A DNA stretch of 64,000 nt from Cyanobacterium sp. Dongsha4 (lineage in GTDB: Bacteria > Cyanobacteriota > Cyanobacteriia > Cyanobacteriales > Cyanobacteriaceae), in NCBI RefSeq assembly GCF_036345015.1, contig NZ_CP084098.1, positions 2,059,326 through 2,123,325 of the forward strand, given 5' to 3'. A program made the translations under genes and the position numbers. The notes under the pieces are model-generated. The model was not told the DNA's origin. It searched no databases and saw nothing but the letters and a program-made list of their open reading frames with translations. Below, piece after piece: positions 28,172 to 37,762 of the stretch. How positions within the stretch are numbered: position 1 is the stretch's first letter; each line of letters starts with the position of its first letter.

Positions 28172-28320
28172 GTTCGGAGTGCGGGGTTAGGAAATAGGTG
28201 TCAGGTATTAGGGTATTGGGGTATTAGGGAGAAGTTAATTAAACACTTTTGCCCTCCCCCCTCGAGAGGGGGGATAAAGGGGGGTTTCTTTTAAGGGGAG
28301 ATACAGAGGGGTTTCTCTCT
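28172..28320. repeat. Intergenic repeats: heptamers plus G/C-rich palindrome
   Basis: GTTCGGAGTGCGGGGTTAGG and GGTGTCAGGTATTAGGG units are followed by TTAATTAAACACTTTTG and then CCCCCCTCGAGAGGGGGG with AAAGGGGGG. The last part is a divergent form of the palindrome found inside the genes of the 47-57 kb island. The palindrome could also terminate transcription from both sides (convergent genes). Confidence 0.6.
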
Positions 28321-28333
28321 TGCCCTTTCAATT

Positions 28334-29200
28334 TTAACTGCGATGAAGGGGATTTAAACGCTCACTTAATCCCTCTCCTAATAAAGATAAACCCGTTACC
28401 ATAGTTGCCATTGCCAAGCCGGGGAATAAGGCATTCCACCAAATACCAGTGGGTAAGCCATCTAATGCTAATTTTAGATCATGACCCCATTCTGGTATAT
28501 CTTCAGGTAAACCTAAACCCAAAAATCCTAAGCCTCCCAAAATTAAAATGGCATCGGCGGCGTTAAGGGTAAATAAAACAGGTATGCTTTGCACTACATT
28601 AAAAAAGAGATATTTAGAGATAATACGGGTGGGAGATGCCCCCATCGCTTGAGCGGCTTCGATGAATAATTCTGTTTTAACGCTAGTAGTATGATTTCTC
28701 ACTACTCGATAATATTGAGGAATATAAGATATAGATAAGGCAAGGGCGGCATTTATTACTCCCCTACCAACCACAAAAGCTAAAGTAACTGACAATAATA
28801 ACCCCGGTAAAGTATAAATAGTATCCATTAAAAAGAGTAAAACTTTGTCAATTTTTCCCCCAAAATAACCACTAATTAAACCTAATGGAACACCGATAAT
28901 TAAACTTAAAAATGTAGCAGTAATGACAACTTTTAAAGCGGCTTGTGAACCGAAAATAGTTCGGGAGAAAACATCATAACCCTGCCCTGTTGTACCAAAC
29001 CAGTATTTACTATTCGGAGCTTGGTTAATGGGATTACTAAGAGATTCTAAGGGGTCTTGAATGATGCCCATATTTTCTAATAAAGGAGCGGAAAAAGCCA
29101 AAAATATAAAGGTTAAAGTGATAATAATACCGACTATCAGTAAAACATTTGATAACTGTTTAAAAGTATTTTTTTTTCTTGAAAAACTACGAGCAATCAT
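28334..29200 (-). CDS. ABC transporter permease (DppC/OppC-like)
   Basis: The 288-residue inner-membrane protein has about six hydrophobic helices and the binding-protein-dependent transport signature (EAAQAMGASPTRIISKY, the EAA loop, about 190-206). It belongs to the peptide/nickel permease group and would pair with a DppB-type permease, an ATPase and a binding protein, none of which is adjacent. Such scattering is usual in cyanobacteria. Substrate (oligopeptides or metal) is not predictable. Confidence 0.88.
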   Translation of the reverse strand: MIARSFSRKKNTFKQLSNVLLIVGIIITLTFIFLAFSAPLLENMGIIQDPLESLSNPINQAPNSKYWFGTTGQGYDVFSRTIFGSQAALKVVITATFLSLIIGVPLGLISGYFGGKIDKVLLFLMDTIYTLPGLLLSVTLAFVVGRGVINAALALSISYIPQYYRVVRNHTTSVKTELFIEAAQAMGASPTRIISKYLFFNVVQSIPVLFTLNAADAILILGGLGFLGLGLPEDIPEWGHDLKLALDGLPTGIWWNALFPGLAMATMVTGLSLLGEGLSERLNPLHRS

Positions 29201-29244
29201 TTTTATTAGACCTCTTATAAAAGAAAAATAGCAGAAAACTAAAT

Positions 29245-29330
29245 TTAGAGAGTTGGGGAGTGAGGTTAAGGGTTGAGAGGGGGAAATCGGGGCTTAGAGT
29301 ATTGGGAAGAAGTTAATTAAACACTTTTGT
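29245..29330. repeat. Intergenic repeat
   Basis: GAGAGTTGGGGAGTGAGG, then GTATTGGGAAGAAG, then TTAATTAAACACTTTTG: the last 17 bases repeat those at 28235-28251. Confidence 0.55.
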
Positions 29331-30506
29331 CTATTCATAAACTCTCCCACGCCATTGATTAGGTTTTGTTAATGCCGAAAGGATAATTCTCGTCACTGCT
29401 AATATATCGGCAAAAGGTGAAAGAATAAAGGTTAATTCTGATATTGATTTATTGAATTGATAGGAAGATGCGATCGCACCTAGGAGGGCAAAACGGATAA
29501 TAACAAGAAAAGTGTTTAGGGCAAATAGTAACTTGAAACTGGGAAAATCAAAGTGAGGATAGAAAAATAAACAGAGAAAAAATATAGGTAAAGGTAAAGC
29601 CTGAATTAGTAGCAAAAAAAGACATTCTCCCCATAATTGTAGCTTCGAGGACGCATCTTTAAGATCTAATGATCTACCCCAACCCTGCCAAGTATCTTGT
29701 AAACCTTCATACATCCGCACCTTAATAATTTTACTGCCATCTGCAAACCCGACTTTATAACCTAAACTTGCCACATAACGAGCTAAAGTGACATCATCAC
29801 AAAAGGAATTTGCCGCACAAGTATAACCCTTAATCTCTGTCAAAATGTTACGTTTGATTAAAAAACATTGACCATTCGCCATTATTGTACTGCTGTTGCT
29901 AGTATTCACGCCAGAGGATTCAAAGCGAAATAACAAAGTCATTAATAAAGAAGGTTGTAACCACCATTCCCCCATAGACTTTAAAATAAATTGAGGAGAA
30001 AAAGAGACTAAATCATAATCCTGTTGAATGGCAAAATCTAAGACAGTGGCAACGAGGTTTTTATGGGGAATAGTATCTGCATCAACTCCTAAAATCCATT
30101 CGCTATTTTCAGAACTATTTAAGAAACCATTATGTAATGCCCAAGGTCTGCCTACCCAATTTCGGGGTAAGGGTGGATCTGTAATTAAATGAATACGAGG
30201 GTCTTTTTTGCTATAGTTCTCAATTTTTTCCTGAGTGCCATCAGTGGAATTACTATCAACAAAAATAATTTCTCTAGTTTCGTAGCTTTGACGGGTAATA
30301 CTTTCTAATAAAGGAGAAATGCGATCGCACTCATTTAAAGTAGGTATAATGACACTTACCTTGCCAATTAAAGCTAAATAAGGAAGTTTTGGAGTTAAAG
30401 GAGGAATCCTTCTTGCCCCTCTCAATAAACGACTTAAAAGGATAAAAGTACAAACTCCTTGAAACAAAAGTAATTTAAAGCTCAGGATGGCAATAATAAT
30501 AGTCAT
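29331..30506 (-). CDS. cruG: Family 2 glycosyltransferase, CruG/CruC-like
   Basis: The 391-residue protein has an N-terminal membrane helix, a GT-A domain starting KVSVIIPTLNE with D-x-D (VDADT), the WVGRPWALHNG segment, and two or three C-terminal membrane helices. It resembles the glycosyltransferases that act on carotenoids (chlorobactene glucosyltransferase CruC; CruG for myxol glycosides). The assignment rests on recall of the family architecture; other lipid-linked GT2 enzymes share it. Confidence 0.7.
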   Translation of the reverse strand: MTIIIAILSFKLLLFQGVCTFILLSRLLRGARRIPPLTPKLPYLALIGKVSVIIPTLNECDRISPLLESITRQSYETREIIFVDSNSTDGTQEKIENYSKKDPRIHLITDPPLPRNWVGRPWALHNGFLNSSENSEWILGVDADTIPHKNLVATVLDFAIQQDYDLVSFSPQFILKSMGEWWLQPSLLMTLLFRFESSGVNTSNSSTIMANGQCFLIKRNILTEIKGYTCAANSFCDDVTLARYVASLGYKVGFADGSKIIKVRMYEGLQDTWQGWGRSLDLKDASSKLQLWGECLFLLLIQALPLPIFFLCLFFYPHFDFPSFKLLFALNTFLVIIRFALLGAIASSYQFNKSISELTFILSPFADILAVTRIILSALTKPNQWRGRVYE

Positions 30507-30545
30507 AATAAATCAAACTAAGGGTTAAACTGACACCAAGTATAT

Positions 30546-31592
30546 TCAACAATCCTTAATTAACATAGCATCTCCAAAAGAATAGAAACGATATTTTTCC
30601 CTAATTGCCTCCTCATAAACTCTCATTAATCTTTCTCTACCAATTAAGGCACTAACTAACATAAGTAAACTTGACTTAGGCAAATGAAAATTAGTAATTA
30701 AACCATCAATAACCTTAAATTCATAACCCGGATAGATAAATAGATTTGTTTTCCCCTCAAAAGCCCGTAAATCTCCACATTCTTTACAAACCCCTTCCAA
30801 TGTTCTTACAACCGTAGTTCCCACCGCAATTACTTTATTTCCCCTTGCTTTTGTTTCCCTAATCAAATTAACCGTTGTTTCATCAATTTCAATCCATTCT
30901 TGGTGCATATCATGGTTAACAATATCTTCTACCTCCACTGGGCGAAACGTACCAATCCCCACATGAAGAGTTACTTCTGCTTTATTAATTCCTTCTGCTT
31001 TTAATTGTTCAAATAGTCGATCTGTAAAATGTAGTCCTGCTGTTGGAGCTGCGATCGCACCTTGTTTTTGAGCATAAACCGTCTGATATTGGTTAGGATT
31101 AGCCGATGACTCAGTGACATAAGGAGGAAAAGGAATATTACCCACCTTCTCCAACAAATGCCAAAAAGAATCCCCCTCTTGCCAAGAAAATTCTAAATAT
31201 CTTCCTCCCGTTGCCTCATCTTTATCAACAACCGTTGCCTTTAATAAACCATCCCCAAAATAAATTTCACTGCCCACAGAAAAACGCTTTCCGGGTTTCA
31301 CCAAAGCTAACCAACAATTATCCCTAGTTTCCTCCACTAATAACACTTCTACCTGAGCCCCAGTGCTTTTTTCCCCATATAAACGGGCAGGAATAACACG
31401 AGTATTATTAACAACTAATAAATCTCCTGCTGACAAAAACTGAGGTAAATCAGCAAAAATTTGATGCTTAAGGCTATTTTCTTCCTCAATTACTAATAAA
31501 CGGGAACTATCTCTAGGAGTCACAGGATTTTGAGCAATTAATTCTGAAGGTAAATAATAATCGTAGCTAGACAATTGTTGATCAGGATTCAT
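30546..31592 (-). CDS. queA: S-adenosylmethionine:tRNA ribosyltransferase-isomerase
   Basis: The 348-residue protein shows the QueA signatures DYYLPSELIAQ near the N-terminus, VVNNTRVIPARLYG, AAPTAGLHFT and GLITNFHLPKSSLLMLVSA. It makes epoxyqueuosine at tRNA position 34. The length is normal. It is divergent from hisS, another tRNA-related gene. Confidence 0.95.
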   Translation of the reverse strand: MNPDQQLSSYDYYLPSELIAQNPVTPRDSSRLLVIEEENSLKHQIFADLPQFLSAGDLLVVNNTRVIPARLYGEKSTGAQVEVLLVEETRDNCWLALVKPGKRFSVGSEIYFGDGLLKATVVDKDEATGGRYLEFSWQEGDSFWHLLEKVGNIPFPPYVTESSANPNQYQTVYAQKQGAIAAPTAGLHFTDRLFEQLKAEGINKAEVTLHVGIGTFRPVEVEDIVNHDMHQEWIEIDETTVNLIRETKARGNKVIAVGTTVVRTLEGVCKECGDLRAFEGKTNLFIYPGYEFKVIDGLITNFHLPKSSLLMLVSALIGRERLMRVYEEAIREKYRFYSFGDAMLIKDC

Positions 31593-31604
31593 AGTTAATA
31601 ATGA

Positions 31605-31690
31605 ATAGTGAATAGTTGATAATTAAGAATTAAGAATTAAAAACCCCTAACTCCTAACTCCTAACTCCCCAAAACTCTCCTTGCTTCTGG
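31605..31690. repeat. Heptamer repeat array between queA and hisS
   Basis: AATTAAGAATTAAGAATTAA is followed by three CTAACTC units (CCCTAACTCCTAACTCCTAA) in the divergent promoter region of queA and hisS. Confidence 0.6.
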
Positions 31691-31740
31691 GGTAAAAATT
31701 TTGTCACAATTGTGAAAGAAACCCTTTATTAAGAGATTTT

Positions 31741-32991
31741 ATGGATAGTATTCAGGCAATTAGAGGAACAAAAGACATTTTACCTGAAGAAATAGTTTAT
31801 TGGCAGTATTTAGAAAAAACCGCCGCCGATATTTTAACTAAAGCGGCTTATAGAGAAATTCGTACTCCTATTTTTGAGCAAACAAATTTATTTGAAAGAG
31901 GCATTGGTGAAGCTACAGATGTTGTAGGGAAAGAGATGTACACATTTACTGATAGAGGCGATCGCAGTTTAACTTTACGGCCAGAAGGAACAGCAGGAGT
32001 AGTAAGATCTTATATACAAAATAAATTATTTGCTAGTGGCGGAGTAGAAAGACTATGGTACACTGGAGCAATGTTTCGTTATGAGCGCCCCCAAGCGGGA
32101 CGACAAAGACAGTTTCATCAAATAGGTTTGGAGTTATTGGGTAGTAAATCTCCCCGGGCAGATGTGGAGGTAATAGCCATCGCTACAGATATTCTCAAAG
32201 CATTAGGTTTAAAAAACCTTAGCCTACAACTCAACTCCGTGGGCAATCAAGAAGATAGACAACAATATCGTCAAGCCTTAGTCGATTATCTAACCCCTTA
32301 TAAAGCTGATTTAGATCCAGATTCTCAAGATAGATTAACTCGTAATCCCCTACGCATCCTCGATAGTAAAGATCAAAAAACCCAAGAAATTACAGAAAAT
32401 GCTCCTAGTATTCTTGATCACTTAGGAGAAGATTCCCGTCAGCATTTTGAGCAAGTTTGTGGATTATTAACAGAGTTAGAAATTGATTATCAACTGAATG
32501 CTCGTTTAGTCAGAGGATTAGACTACTATACTCACACTGCTTTTGAGATTCAATCGGCAGATTTGGGGGCTCAAGCAACGGTTTGCGGAGGAGGTAGATA
32601 CGATGGGTTAATTTCTCAATTGGGGGGGAGTGAAACCCCTGCCATTGGTTGGGCAATGGGTATGGAAAGGTTAATTTTATTACTGCAAAATCTAAATCCT
32701 TTAACTCCTCAATGCCCTGATATTTATTTTGTTTCCAGAGGGAAAAAAGCGGAAAATCAGGCTTTAATTATGGCTCAAAAACTTCGTCACAACGATTTTA
32801 ATGTGGAGTTAGACCTCAGTGGTAGTAATTTTGGTAAACAGTTCAAAAGAGGCGATCGCAGTGGTGCTAAAATGTGTTTAATTTTGGGTGATGAAGAAGT
32901 GGAAAATAAAACTATTCAAATTAAGTATCTTGTTACGGGAGAACAAAAAACCGTTTCTCAAGATGAATTAATTAATGTTCTGAAAAAATAA
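31741..32991 (+). CDS. hisS: Histidyl-tRNA synthetase
   Basis: The 416-residue class II synthetase has the motifs LRPEGTAGVVRSY, RYERPQAGRQRQFHQ (motif 2) and LVRGLDYYTHTAFE, followed by motif 3 (AIGWAMGMERL) and the anticodon-binding domain. Length and motifs are canonical. dndE follows after 90 bp on the same strand. Confidence 0.96.
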   Translation: MDSIQAIRGTKDILPEEIVYWQYLEKTAADILTKAAYREIRTPIFEQTNLFERGIGEATDVVGKEMYTFTDRGDRSLTLRPEGTAGVVRSYIQNKLFASGGVERLWYTGAMFRYERPQAGRQRQFHQIGLELLGSKSPRADVEVIAIATDILKALGLKNLSLQLNSVGNQEDRQQYRQALVDYLTPYKADLDPDSQDRLTRNPLRILDSKDQKTQEITENAPSILDHLGEDSRQHFEQVCGLLTELEIDYQLNARLVRGLDYYTHTAFEIQSADLGAQATVCGGGRYDGLISQLGGSETPAIGWAMGMERLILLLQNLNPLTPQCPDIYFVSRGKKAENQALIMAQKLRHNDFNVELDLSGSNFGKQFKRGDRSGAKMCLILGDEEVENKTIQIKYLVTGEQKTVSQDELINVLKK

Positions 32992-33081
32992 AGTGAAAGG
33001 CTATTTTAGATATTTATTTCTAATTAAAAAAAAAGAATTAGGAATTAAAACTTAAATTATTTATTATTCACTACCGAAAAA

Positions 33082-33480
33082 ATGCGATCGCCCATAGAAA
33101 GAATTAAACTGTCAAAAAAGGCTAAAGATCAACTAATTAAGTTGAGAAAAGTTACAAAAATAGAACAATGGAATATCCTCTGTCGTTGGGGATTTTGTCG
33201 TTCTCTGCGTGAAAAACACACTCCTGCCCCCTATCCAATTCCCGCCGATAGTAATGTGGAAATGAGTTGGAACACTTTTGGAGGAGAAATTGCAGAGATT
33301 TTACTGTTGGCTTTGATTCATCGTTGTTATCAAGACGGTTTTGAAATCAATGCAGAAACCCTTAACCAACAATTTCGCTTACATCTTCACCGAGGAATTA
33401 ATTACCTAGTCACAGATTTAGAATCTAAAACTCTCTCTGATTTCGTTGCCCTAGGTATCAAAAAAGATGATTCTCAATAA
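33082..33480 (+). CDS. dndE: DndE family protein, orphan
   Basis: The 132-residue protein matches DndE: an N-terminal RIKLSKKAKDQLIKL helix, EQWNILCRWGFCRSL, the PADSNVEMSW segment, FGGE, and the C-terminal QFRLHLHRGINYL motif. DndE is part of the DndBCDE machinery that puts phosphorothioate into DNA and binds nicked DNA. None of dndA, B, C or D is in this window; the neighbours are hisS and an RRM gene. The start codon overlaps a HIP1 site (ATGCGATCGC). Either the rest of the system is elsewhere, or this copy serves alone. Confidence 0.83.
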   Translation: MRSPIERIKLSKKAKDQLIKLRKVTKIEQWNILCRWGFCRSLREKHTPAPYPIPADSNVEMSWNTFGGEIAEILLLALIHRCYQDGFEINAETLNQQFRLHLHRGINYLVTDLESKTLSDFVALGIKKDDSQ

Positions 33481-33562
33481 AAAAGACCACTAAAAACTAG
33501 CAGTCTGAAAAGAATAATTATAAATAATAATTATTTTTTATTTTTAGTTTTTGCTATTTAGA

Positions 33563-33808
33563 CTAATCACGAGGTTTAGCTTTATTTACCTTGATTTGGC
33601 GCCCCATCCACTGAGCACCATCTAAAGTTTCGATCGCTTTTGTCTCTTCATCGTCATTGGACATTTCCACAAAACCAAAACCACGTTTTCTCTTGGTTTC
33701 ACGATCAAGGGGAAGATAGACGCGCTTTACTTCACCATAATCGGCAAAGACAGATTGTAAATCATTTTCTGAAATATCGTAGGATAAATTCCCAACATAT
33801 ATGGACAT
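33563..33808 (-). CDS. Single-RRM RNA-binding protein (Rbp), short form
   Basis: The 81-residue protein is a single RRM with RNP2 IYVGNLSYD and RNP1 RGFGFVEM. It ends right after the domain (VNKAKPRD) with no Gly-rich tail. Cyanobacterial Rbp proteins bind mRNA; some help anchor photosystem mRNAs to thylakoids and respond to cold. A paralogue is at 39890-40195. Confidence 0.92.
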   Translation of the reverse strand: MSIYVGNLSYDISENDLQSVFADYGEVKRVYLPLDRETKRKRGFGFVEMSNDDEETKAIETLDGAQWMGRQIKVNKAKPRD

Positions 33809-34089
33809 AAACTGTTCCTCAATTTTTTACTTTTGTACAAGATAATTGAGACGACCGACACAAAGCACTCCATATAGAAGGGATAATCCTGCAAAACTGG
33901 AAGCAAACACTTTTAACGGAACCGAGACTCAAATTAACATCATATATATCATATCATACTTATGCTTTGAATCCTGAGAAGTTATGGAAAAAACTTCATC
34001 CATAGAAAACATTTTCACAATATCCACGTGAGGGTTAGAATTAAAATTCAAAAGCGAAAAGAGTCCTAAATTATCAAGAGGTGTAGGCG

Positions 34090-35493
34090 GTGAGTGAAAA
34101 TCTAAATGCAACCCATAATAATTCTCGTCATGAATTACGGGATTTAGTACGTTCTCAATTACAACTATTATTAGAGCAAAACAATCTCGAAGGTGCAAAA
34201 GCTCTGTTAATACCCGTACAACCCGTTGACATAGCAGAAGCCATCGAAGGTTTGCCCGAATCAATCCAAGCAATTGCTTTTAGATTATTGAATAAAACTG
34301 AAGCCATTGATGTTTATGAGCATTTAGATTATAGTGTCCAACAAGCCCTAATCGAAGAATTTAAACGTCAAGAAGTATTAGATATTGTTGATAAAATGTC
34401 TCCCGATGATCGAGCACGTTTATTTGATGAATTACCTGCTAGTGTTGTCAGTAGAATTATCGCTCAGTTAAGTCCTGAAGAAAGGCAATCTACTAACTTG
34501 CTTCTGGGTTATGAGGAAGATACTGCAGGAAGAATTATGACTCCTGAATATATCTCCCTCAAGGAAACTCTTACCGTTGCCCAAACCATAGAAAAAATAC
34601 GCTCTCAAGCCAAAGCCTCAGAACTAATTTACTATCTCTATGTCACAGACGCTTCTCGTCACCTCACAGGTATCGTCTCCTTAAGAGATTTAGTTTTACA
34701 ATCTCCTGACACAACCTTAGCAGAATTTATGACTAGAGACGTGATTTATGTTAAGACAGATATGGATCAAGAAGAAGTTGCTCGTTTGATTCAGCGATAT
34801 GACTTTTTAGCTGTACCTGTGGTCGATCGAGAATTAAGATTAGTTGGTATAGTCACAGTTGATGATGTTATCGATATTATTGAACGAGAAGCTACAGAGG
34901 ATATTTATGCTTTAGGGGCGGTATCATCGGATGGAGATAACTATTTTCAAACCAATCTTTTTACCGTAGCTAGGAGAAGAGTAACATGGCTCTTAATCTT
35001 ATTAATAACAAATAGCGTCACTGGCAGTATCATTGGCAATCAAGGAGATTTATTAGCTAGATTTACAGTCTTAGCGGCTTTTATACCTTTACTAACGGGT
35101 ACAGGAGGAAATATTGGCACTCAATCCTCCACTGTGGTGATTAGGGGGTTAAATACTGACGAAATCAGCGATTTAGGTCCGGGAAAGGTGGTTTTAAGAG
35201 AAGGTTTTGCAGGGTTGCTATTAGGAATTATTTTAGGTTGTTTAGCAATGGTTTGGGCTTATTTTCTGCCCCAAACAGAAAAAAACATTGTTGTTGTCAC
35301 ATCTGTGGGAGTTAGTTTGATAGCTATTTCTGTTTTAGCCTCTGTATCAGGTTCAGCACTACCTTTCTTTTTTCGCTCTTTAGGATTAGACCCCGCCCTT
35401 ATGTCTGCACCCTTTATTAGTACTGCTGTTGATGTGATTGGAGTCCTAATTTATTTTAATATTGCCCGTGCGATGATAACCGCAGGAATATAA
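34090..35493 (+). CDS. mgtE: Magnesium transporter MgtE
   Basis: The 467-residue protein has the MgtE N domain (helical, residues 10-135), two CBS domains (about 140-265) and five membrane helices with the selectivity signature GTGGNIGTQSST. It imports Mg2+ under control of its cytosolic Mg sensor. Start is a GTG at 34090 with AAGAGGTG upstream at 34077-34084. An unidentified 280-bp leader separates it from rbp; no M-box was recognised. Confidence 0.94.
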   Translation: MSENLNATHNNSRHELRDLVRSQLQLLLEQNNLEGAKALLIPVQPVDIAEAIEGLPESIQAIAFRLLNKTEAIDVYEHLDYSVQQALIEEFKRQEVLDIVDKMSPDDRARLFDELPASVVSRIIAQLSPEERQSTNLLLGYEEDTAGRIMTPEYISLKETLTVAQTIEKIRSQAKASELIYYLYVTDASRHLTGIVSLRDLVLQSPDTTLAEFMTRDVIYVKTDMDQEEVARLIQRYDFLAVPVVDRELRLVGIVTVDDVIDIIEREATEDIYALGAVSSDGDNYFQTNLFTVARRRVTWLLILLITNSVTGSIIGNQGDLLARFTVLAAFIPLLTGTGGNIGTQSSTVVIRGLNTDEISDLGPGKVVLREGFAGLLLGIILGCLAMVWAYFLPQTEKNIVVVTSVGVSLIAISVLASVSGSALPFFFRSLGLDPALMSAPFISTAVDVIGVLIYFNIARAMITAGI

Positions 35494-35677
35494 ATTTTTC
35501 TGATTCTATTAGGAATTAAGAATTAGTAATAAGTGTTTTCCAAACTCCCAACAAACAATTCAAAATATACTCGCCAAAGTCATAAGTTTGAGTATTTAAA
35601 AAACTTCCCTTGCCTGTTGCCTAACTCCACCCTGATTAAGTTATGGACTTCTTGAGTATAAAATTCCTAAAGAATTC

Positions 35678-36229
35678 TTAAGTGACGGTGAAAGACTTAA
35701 CAACTGTTTTAAAGCGGTTTTCTACATTTTCCCAGCGAGATTCAGTAGTAGAAATATTAAAAGTATAAAGTTTTCCATTTTTTGTCACTACACTGGCTAG
35801 ATTATGACGATATTGATTCTCTCCTAATTTGACCTTATATTCTAAGAGGTAGTAATCTTCTAAATTTTGCTCTCTTTTCTCGGCGGAAATTAATTCTGCT
35901 TCCCTTTGATTATTAGTATCTTGATTAACTATTTGCATAAAACGATAGCCTACATCAGTGGGACTACCTAAATCAGACAAATCCATATCTTTATTAACAT
36001 CACTGATAATCACGGATAAATTTTCACTCCGTTCGATAAAATCTCGAAAAACTACATCAACCCCTTCTGAAGCGTCTTTAACGTCAACAGCTATCCAACC
36101 ATTGGGATATAAAAATTTATAACCGTCTGCACCATCAACGTAGGGATTTAAGCCACCAGTGGGAGAAACACAAGCAGAAAGAGTTACTGTAAGGATAATA
36201 ACGATAAAAGTTGCGATCGACTTTAACAT
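35678..36229 (-). CDS. CyanoP, PsbP-like lipoprotein of photosystem II
   Basis: The 183-residue protein starts with a lipoprotein signal with lipobox LSAC (C20) followed by a PsbP fold: DGYKFLYPNGW, VVFRDFIE and the C-terminal Phe-rich end VVKSFTVT. CyanoP is attached to the lumenal side of thylakoids and helps early photosystem II assembly. The length agrees with the family. Confidence 0.9.
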   Translation of the reverse strand: MLKSIATFIVIILTVTLSACVSPTGGLNPYVDGADGYKFLYPNGWIAVDVKDASEGVDVVFRDFIERSENLSVIISDVNKDMDLSDLGSPTDVGYRFMQIVNQDTNNQREAELISAEKREQNLEDYYLLEYKVKLGENQYRHNLASVVTKNGKLYTFNISTTESRWENVENRFKTVVKSFTVT

Positions 36230-36334
36230 AGCTAAGATGCTTAATATTATTTACTCGCTTATTATCCCATTTTTGTAGAGAATAATCAAAATTGCTGAAG
36301 CTGAAGAGTGTAAACTTATTTTTTGCTCCCTCCC

Positions 36335-36402
36335 AGAAGGAAGGGAAGGGAATAGGGAACGGTTTCACCCATTACCCATCACCCATTGCCCATTGATTTA
36401 TA
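36335..36402. repeat. Intergenic repeat (ACCCATT units)
   Basis: GAAGGGAAGGGAATAGGGAA and four ACCCATC/ACCCATT/GCCCATT heptamers lie between cyanoP and pyrE. Confidence 0.6.
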
Positions 36403-36461
36403 ATATAGCTAAAAATTGGCTTATATTTCAATAGTTTATAAGTTTTTCCTGAAATTATTAC

Positions 36462-37028
36462 TTACTTACGACTGTGTGCTTTAATTTCATCGATGGTAAA
36501 AATACTTGCAAAACTTAAACCGTGGGATTCATACAATTCTCGTCCTCCAGAAAGACGATCGACTAAAGAAATAACCTGATTTACTTTATAACCAGCATCG
36601 GTCAATCTTTCCACCGCTAACATTGCTGATTTTCCTGTCGTCACCACATCTTCTAAAACTGTTACCACTGCCCCTTGTGTTAGGGTGGGTCCTTCAATGT
36701 AAGCCTTTGTTCCATGACCTTTGGCTTCTTTACGAATAATTAAGGCGGGGATTGGTTTATTTTCGTAGGCAGACACCACACTTACCGCCGAAACTATCGG
36801 ATCTGCCCCCAGAGTTAAACCTGCGATCGCATCTGTCTCATCAGATAACATATTAAAAATTAATTTTCCTACCAATAAAGCTCCCTCTGCCCTAAGTGTC
36901 ACTTGCTTACCATTGAGATAAAAACTACTTTTTTGCCCGGAGGATAGTGTAAAATCCCCTTCTTGATAAGCATATTCTACTAACAAATTTAATAATTGTT
37001 GTCTCCAAGCAGAGTTATTATTTTCCAT
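36462..37028 (-). CDS. pyrE: Orotate phosphoribosyltransferase
   Basis: The 188-residue enzyme transfers PRPP onto orotate in pyrimidine synthesis. The PRPP loop VLEDVVTTGKSAM, the FTLSSGQKSSFYLNGKQ segment, and IIRKEAKGHGTK are typical. Normal length. Confidence 0.94.
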   Translation of the reverse strand: MENNNSAWRQQLLNLLVEYAYQEGDFTLSSGQKSSFYLNGKQVTLRAEGALLVGKLIFNMLSDETDAIAGLTLGADPIVSAVSVVSAYENKPIPALIIRKEAKGHGTKAYIEGPTLTQGAVVTVLEDVVTTGKSAMLAVERLTDAGYKVNQVISLVDRLSGGRELYESHGLSFASIFTIDEIKAHSRK

Positions 37029-37101
37029 AAATATTTTTCAAAATAGATAAGAATAGATCCGTTACAATTAAAGCAACATAGATTTTACCAAATATAAACT
37101 T

Positions 37102-37512
37102 ATGTTATCAAAATTCTCTCGTTTTCTAACTATTGCCGCTCTTACTACTTTAACTTGCGTGATCACTCATCCTAGTTCTGCTCAACCTGAAACATCAGAA
37201 ATGGGGGAAGAAGTTGAAATTGTCACTATCCCATTAACTATAGACCAACTGGTAAATGAAGCATTTTGGGAAAACAGTGGTGATTTTTTTGAACAAGCCA
37301 GTATCGGGGGACAACTAAATACTATTTTCGGTTGGCGTAGATTTCCCCAAGGTTCATTTCCTGAAAATAATATTACTGAAGATGGTTTACTTCTTTATGC
37401 TATTTTAAGTGACTATTTTCGTCAGGTTCAGGAGCAAAACCCCATTATCAGAACTAGAGACTTAGCTAACCCTTTTGATACCTCTCTAAGAGAAAATCCC
37501 CAATATCAATAG
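37102..37512 (+). CDS. Exported protein of unknown function
   Basis: The 136-residue product has a clear signal peptide (about 1-27, ending SSAQ). The mature part is acidic and contains DQLVNEAFWENSGDFFEQAS and GWRRFPQGSFPENN. I do not recognise the family; similar short secreted proteins are common in cyanobacteria. It is divergent from pyrE with a 73-bp spacer. Confidence 0.7.
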   Translation: MLSKFSRFLTIAALTTLTCVITHPSSAQPETSEMGEEVEIVTIPLTIDQLVNEAFWENSGDFFEQASIGGQLNTIFGWRRFPQGSFPENNITEDGLLLYAILSDYFRQVQEQNPIIRTRDLANPFDTSLRENPQYQ

Positions 37513-37598
37513 ACATCCTGTGGAAGTCAAACAGGAAAATAAGAGGTGAAAGTTCAAGAAATTCACCGAGAAATTAGATCACACAATAAAACACGTTA

Positions 37599-37671
37599 TC
37601 CAGGGTACAGGAGTTGAACCTGTCTAGGGCGAATTATGAGTTCGCTGCCTCAACCGCTCGGCCAACCCTGG
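37599..37671 (-). tRNA. trnI: tRNA with CAU anticodon, most likely tRNA-Ile2
   Basis: A full cloverleaf folds: acceptor CCAGGGT/ACCCTGG with A73, D-stem GCC/GGC, anticodon stem GCGAA/TTCGC with loop CTCATAA, 5-base variable loop, and T-arm ACAGG-TTCAACT-CCTGT. The anticodon is CAT. The paired C1-G72 excludes initiator tRNA, and GGCCGAGCGGTTGAGGC with loop CTCATAA resembles the plastid trnI-CAU pattern, so C34 is probably modified to lysidine for AUA reading. Elongator tRNA-Met is the alternative. CCA is not encoded. Confidence 0.85.
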
Positions 37672-37762
37672 TTATTTAGAGCTTAATTTTTGCCCTTTAT
37701 TATTATAAAATATATAATCCCTTATTTGTCAAATCGCTTTTATTGAAAATATTTATTTTTAT

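Noticed and set aside
33929-34273. 114-codon minus-strand ORF over the mgtE start
   Set aside because: It overlaps the conserved MgtE N-domain and shows no coding features.
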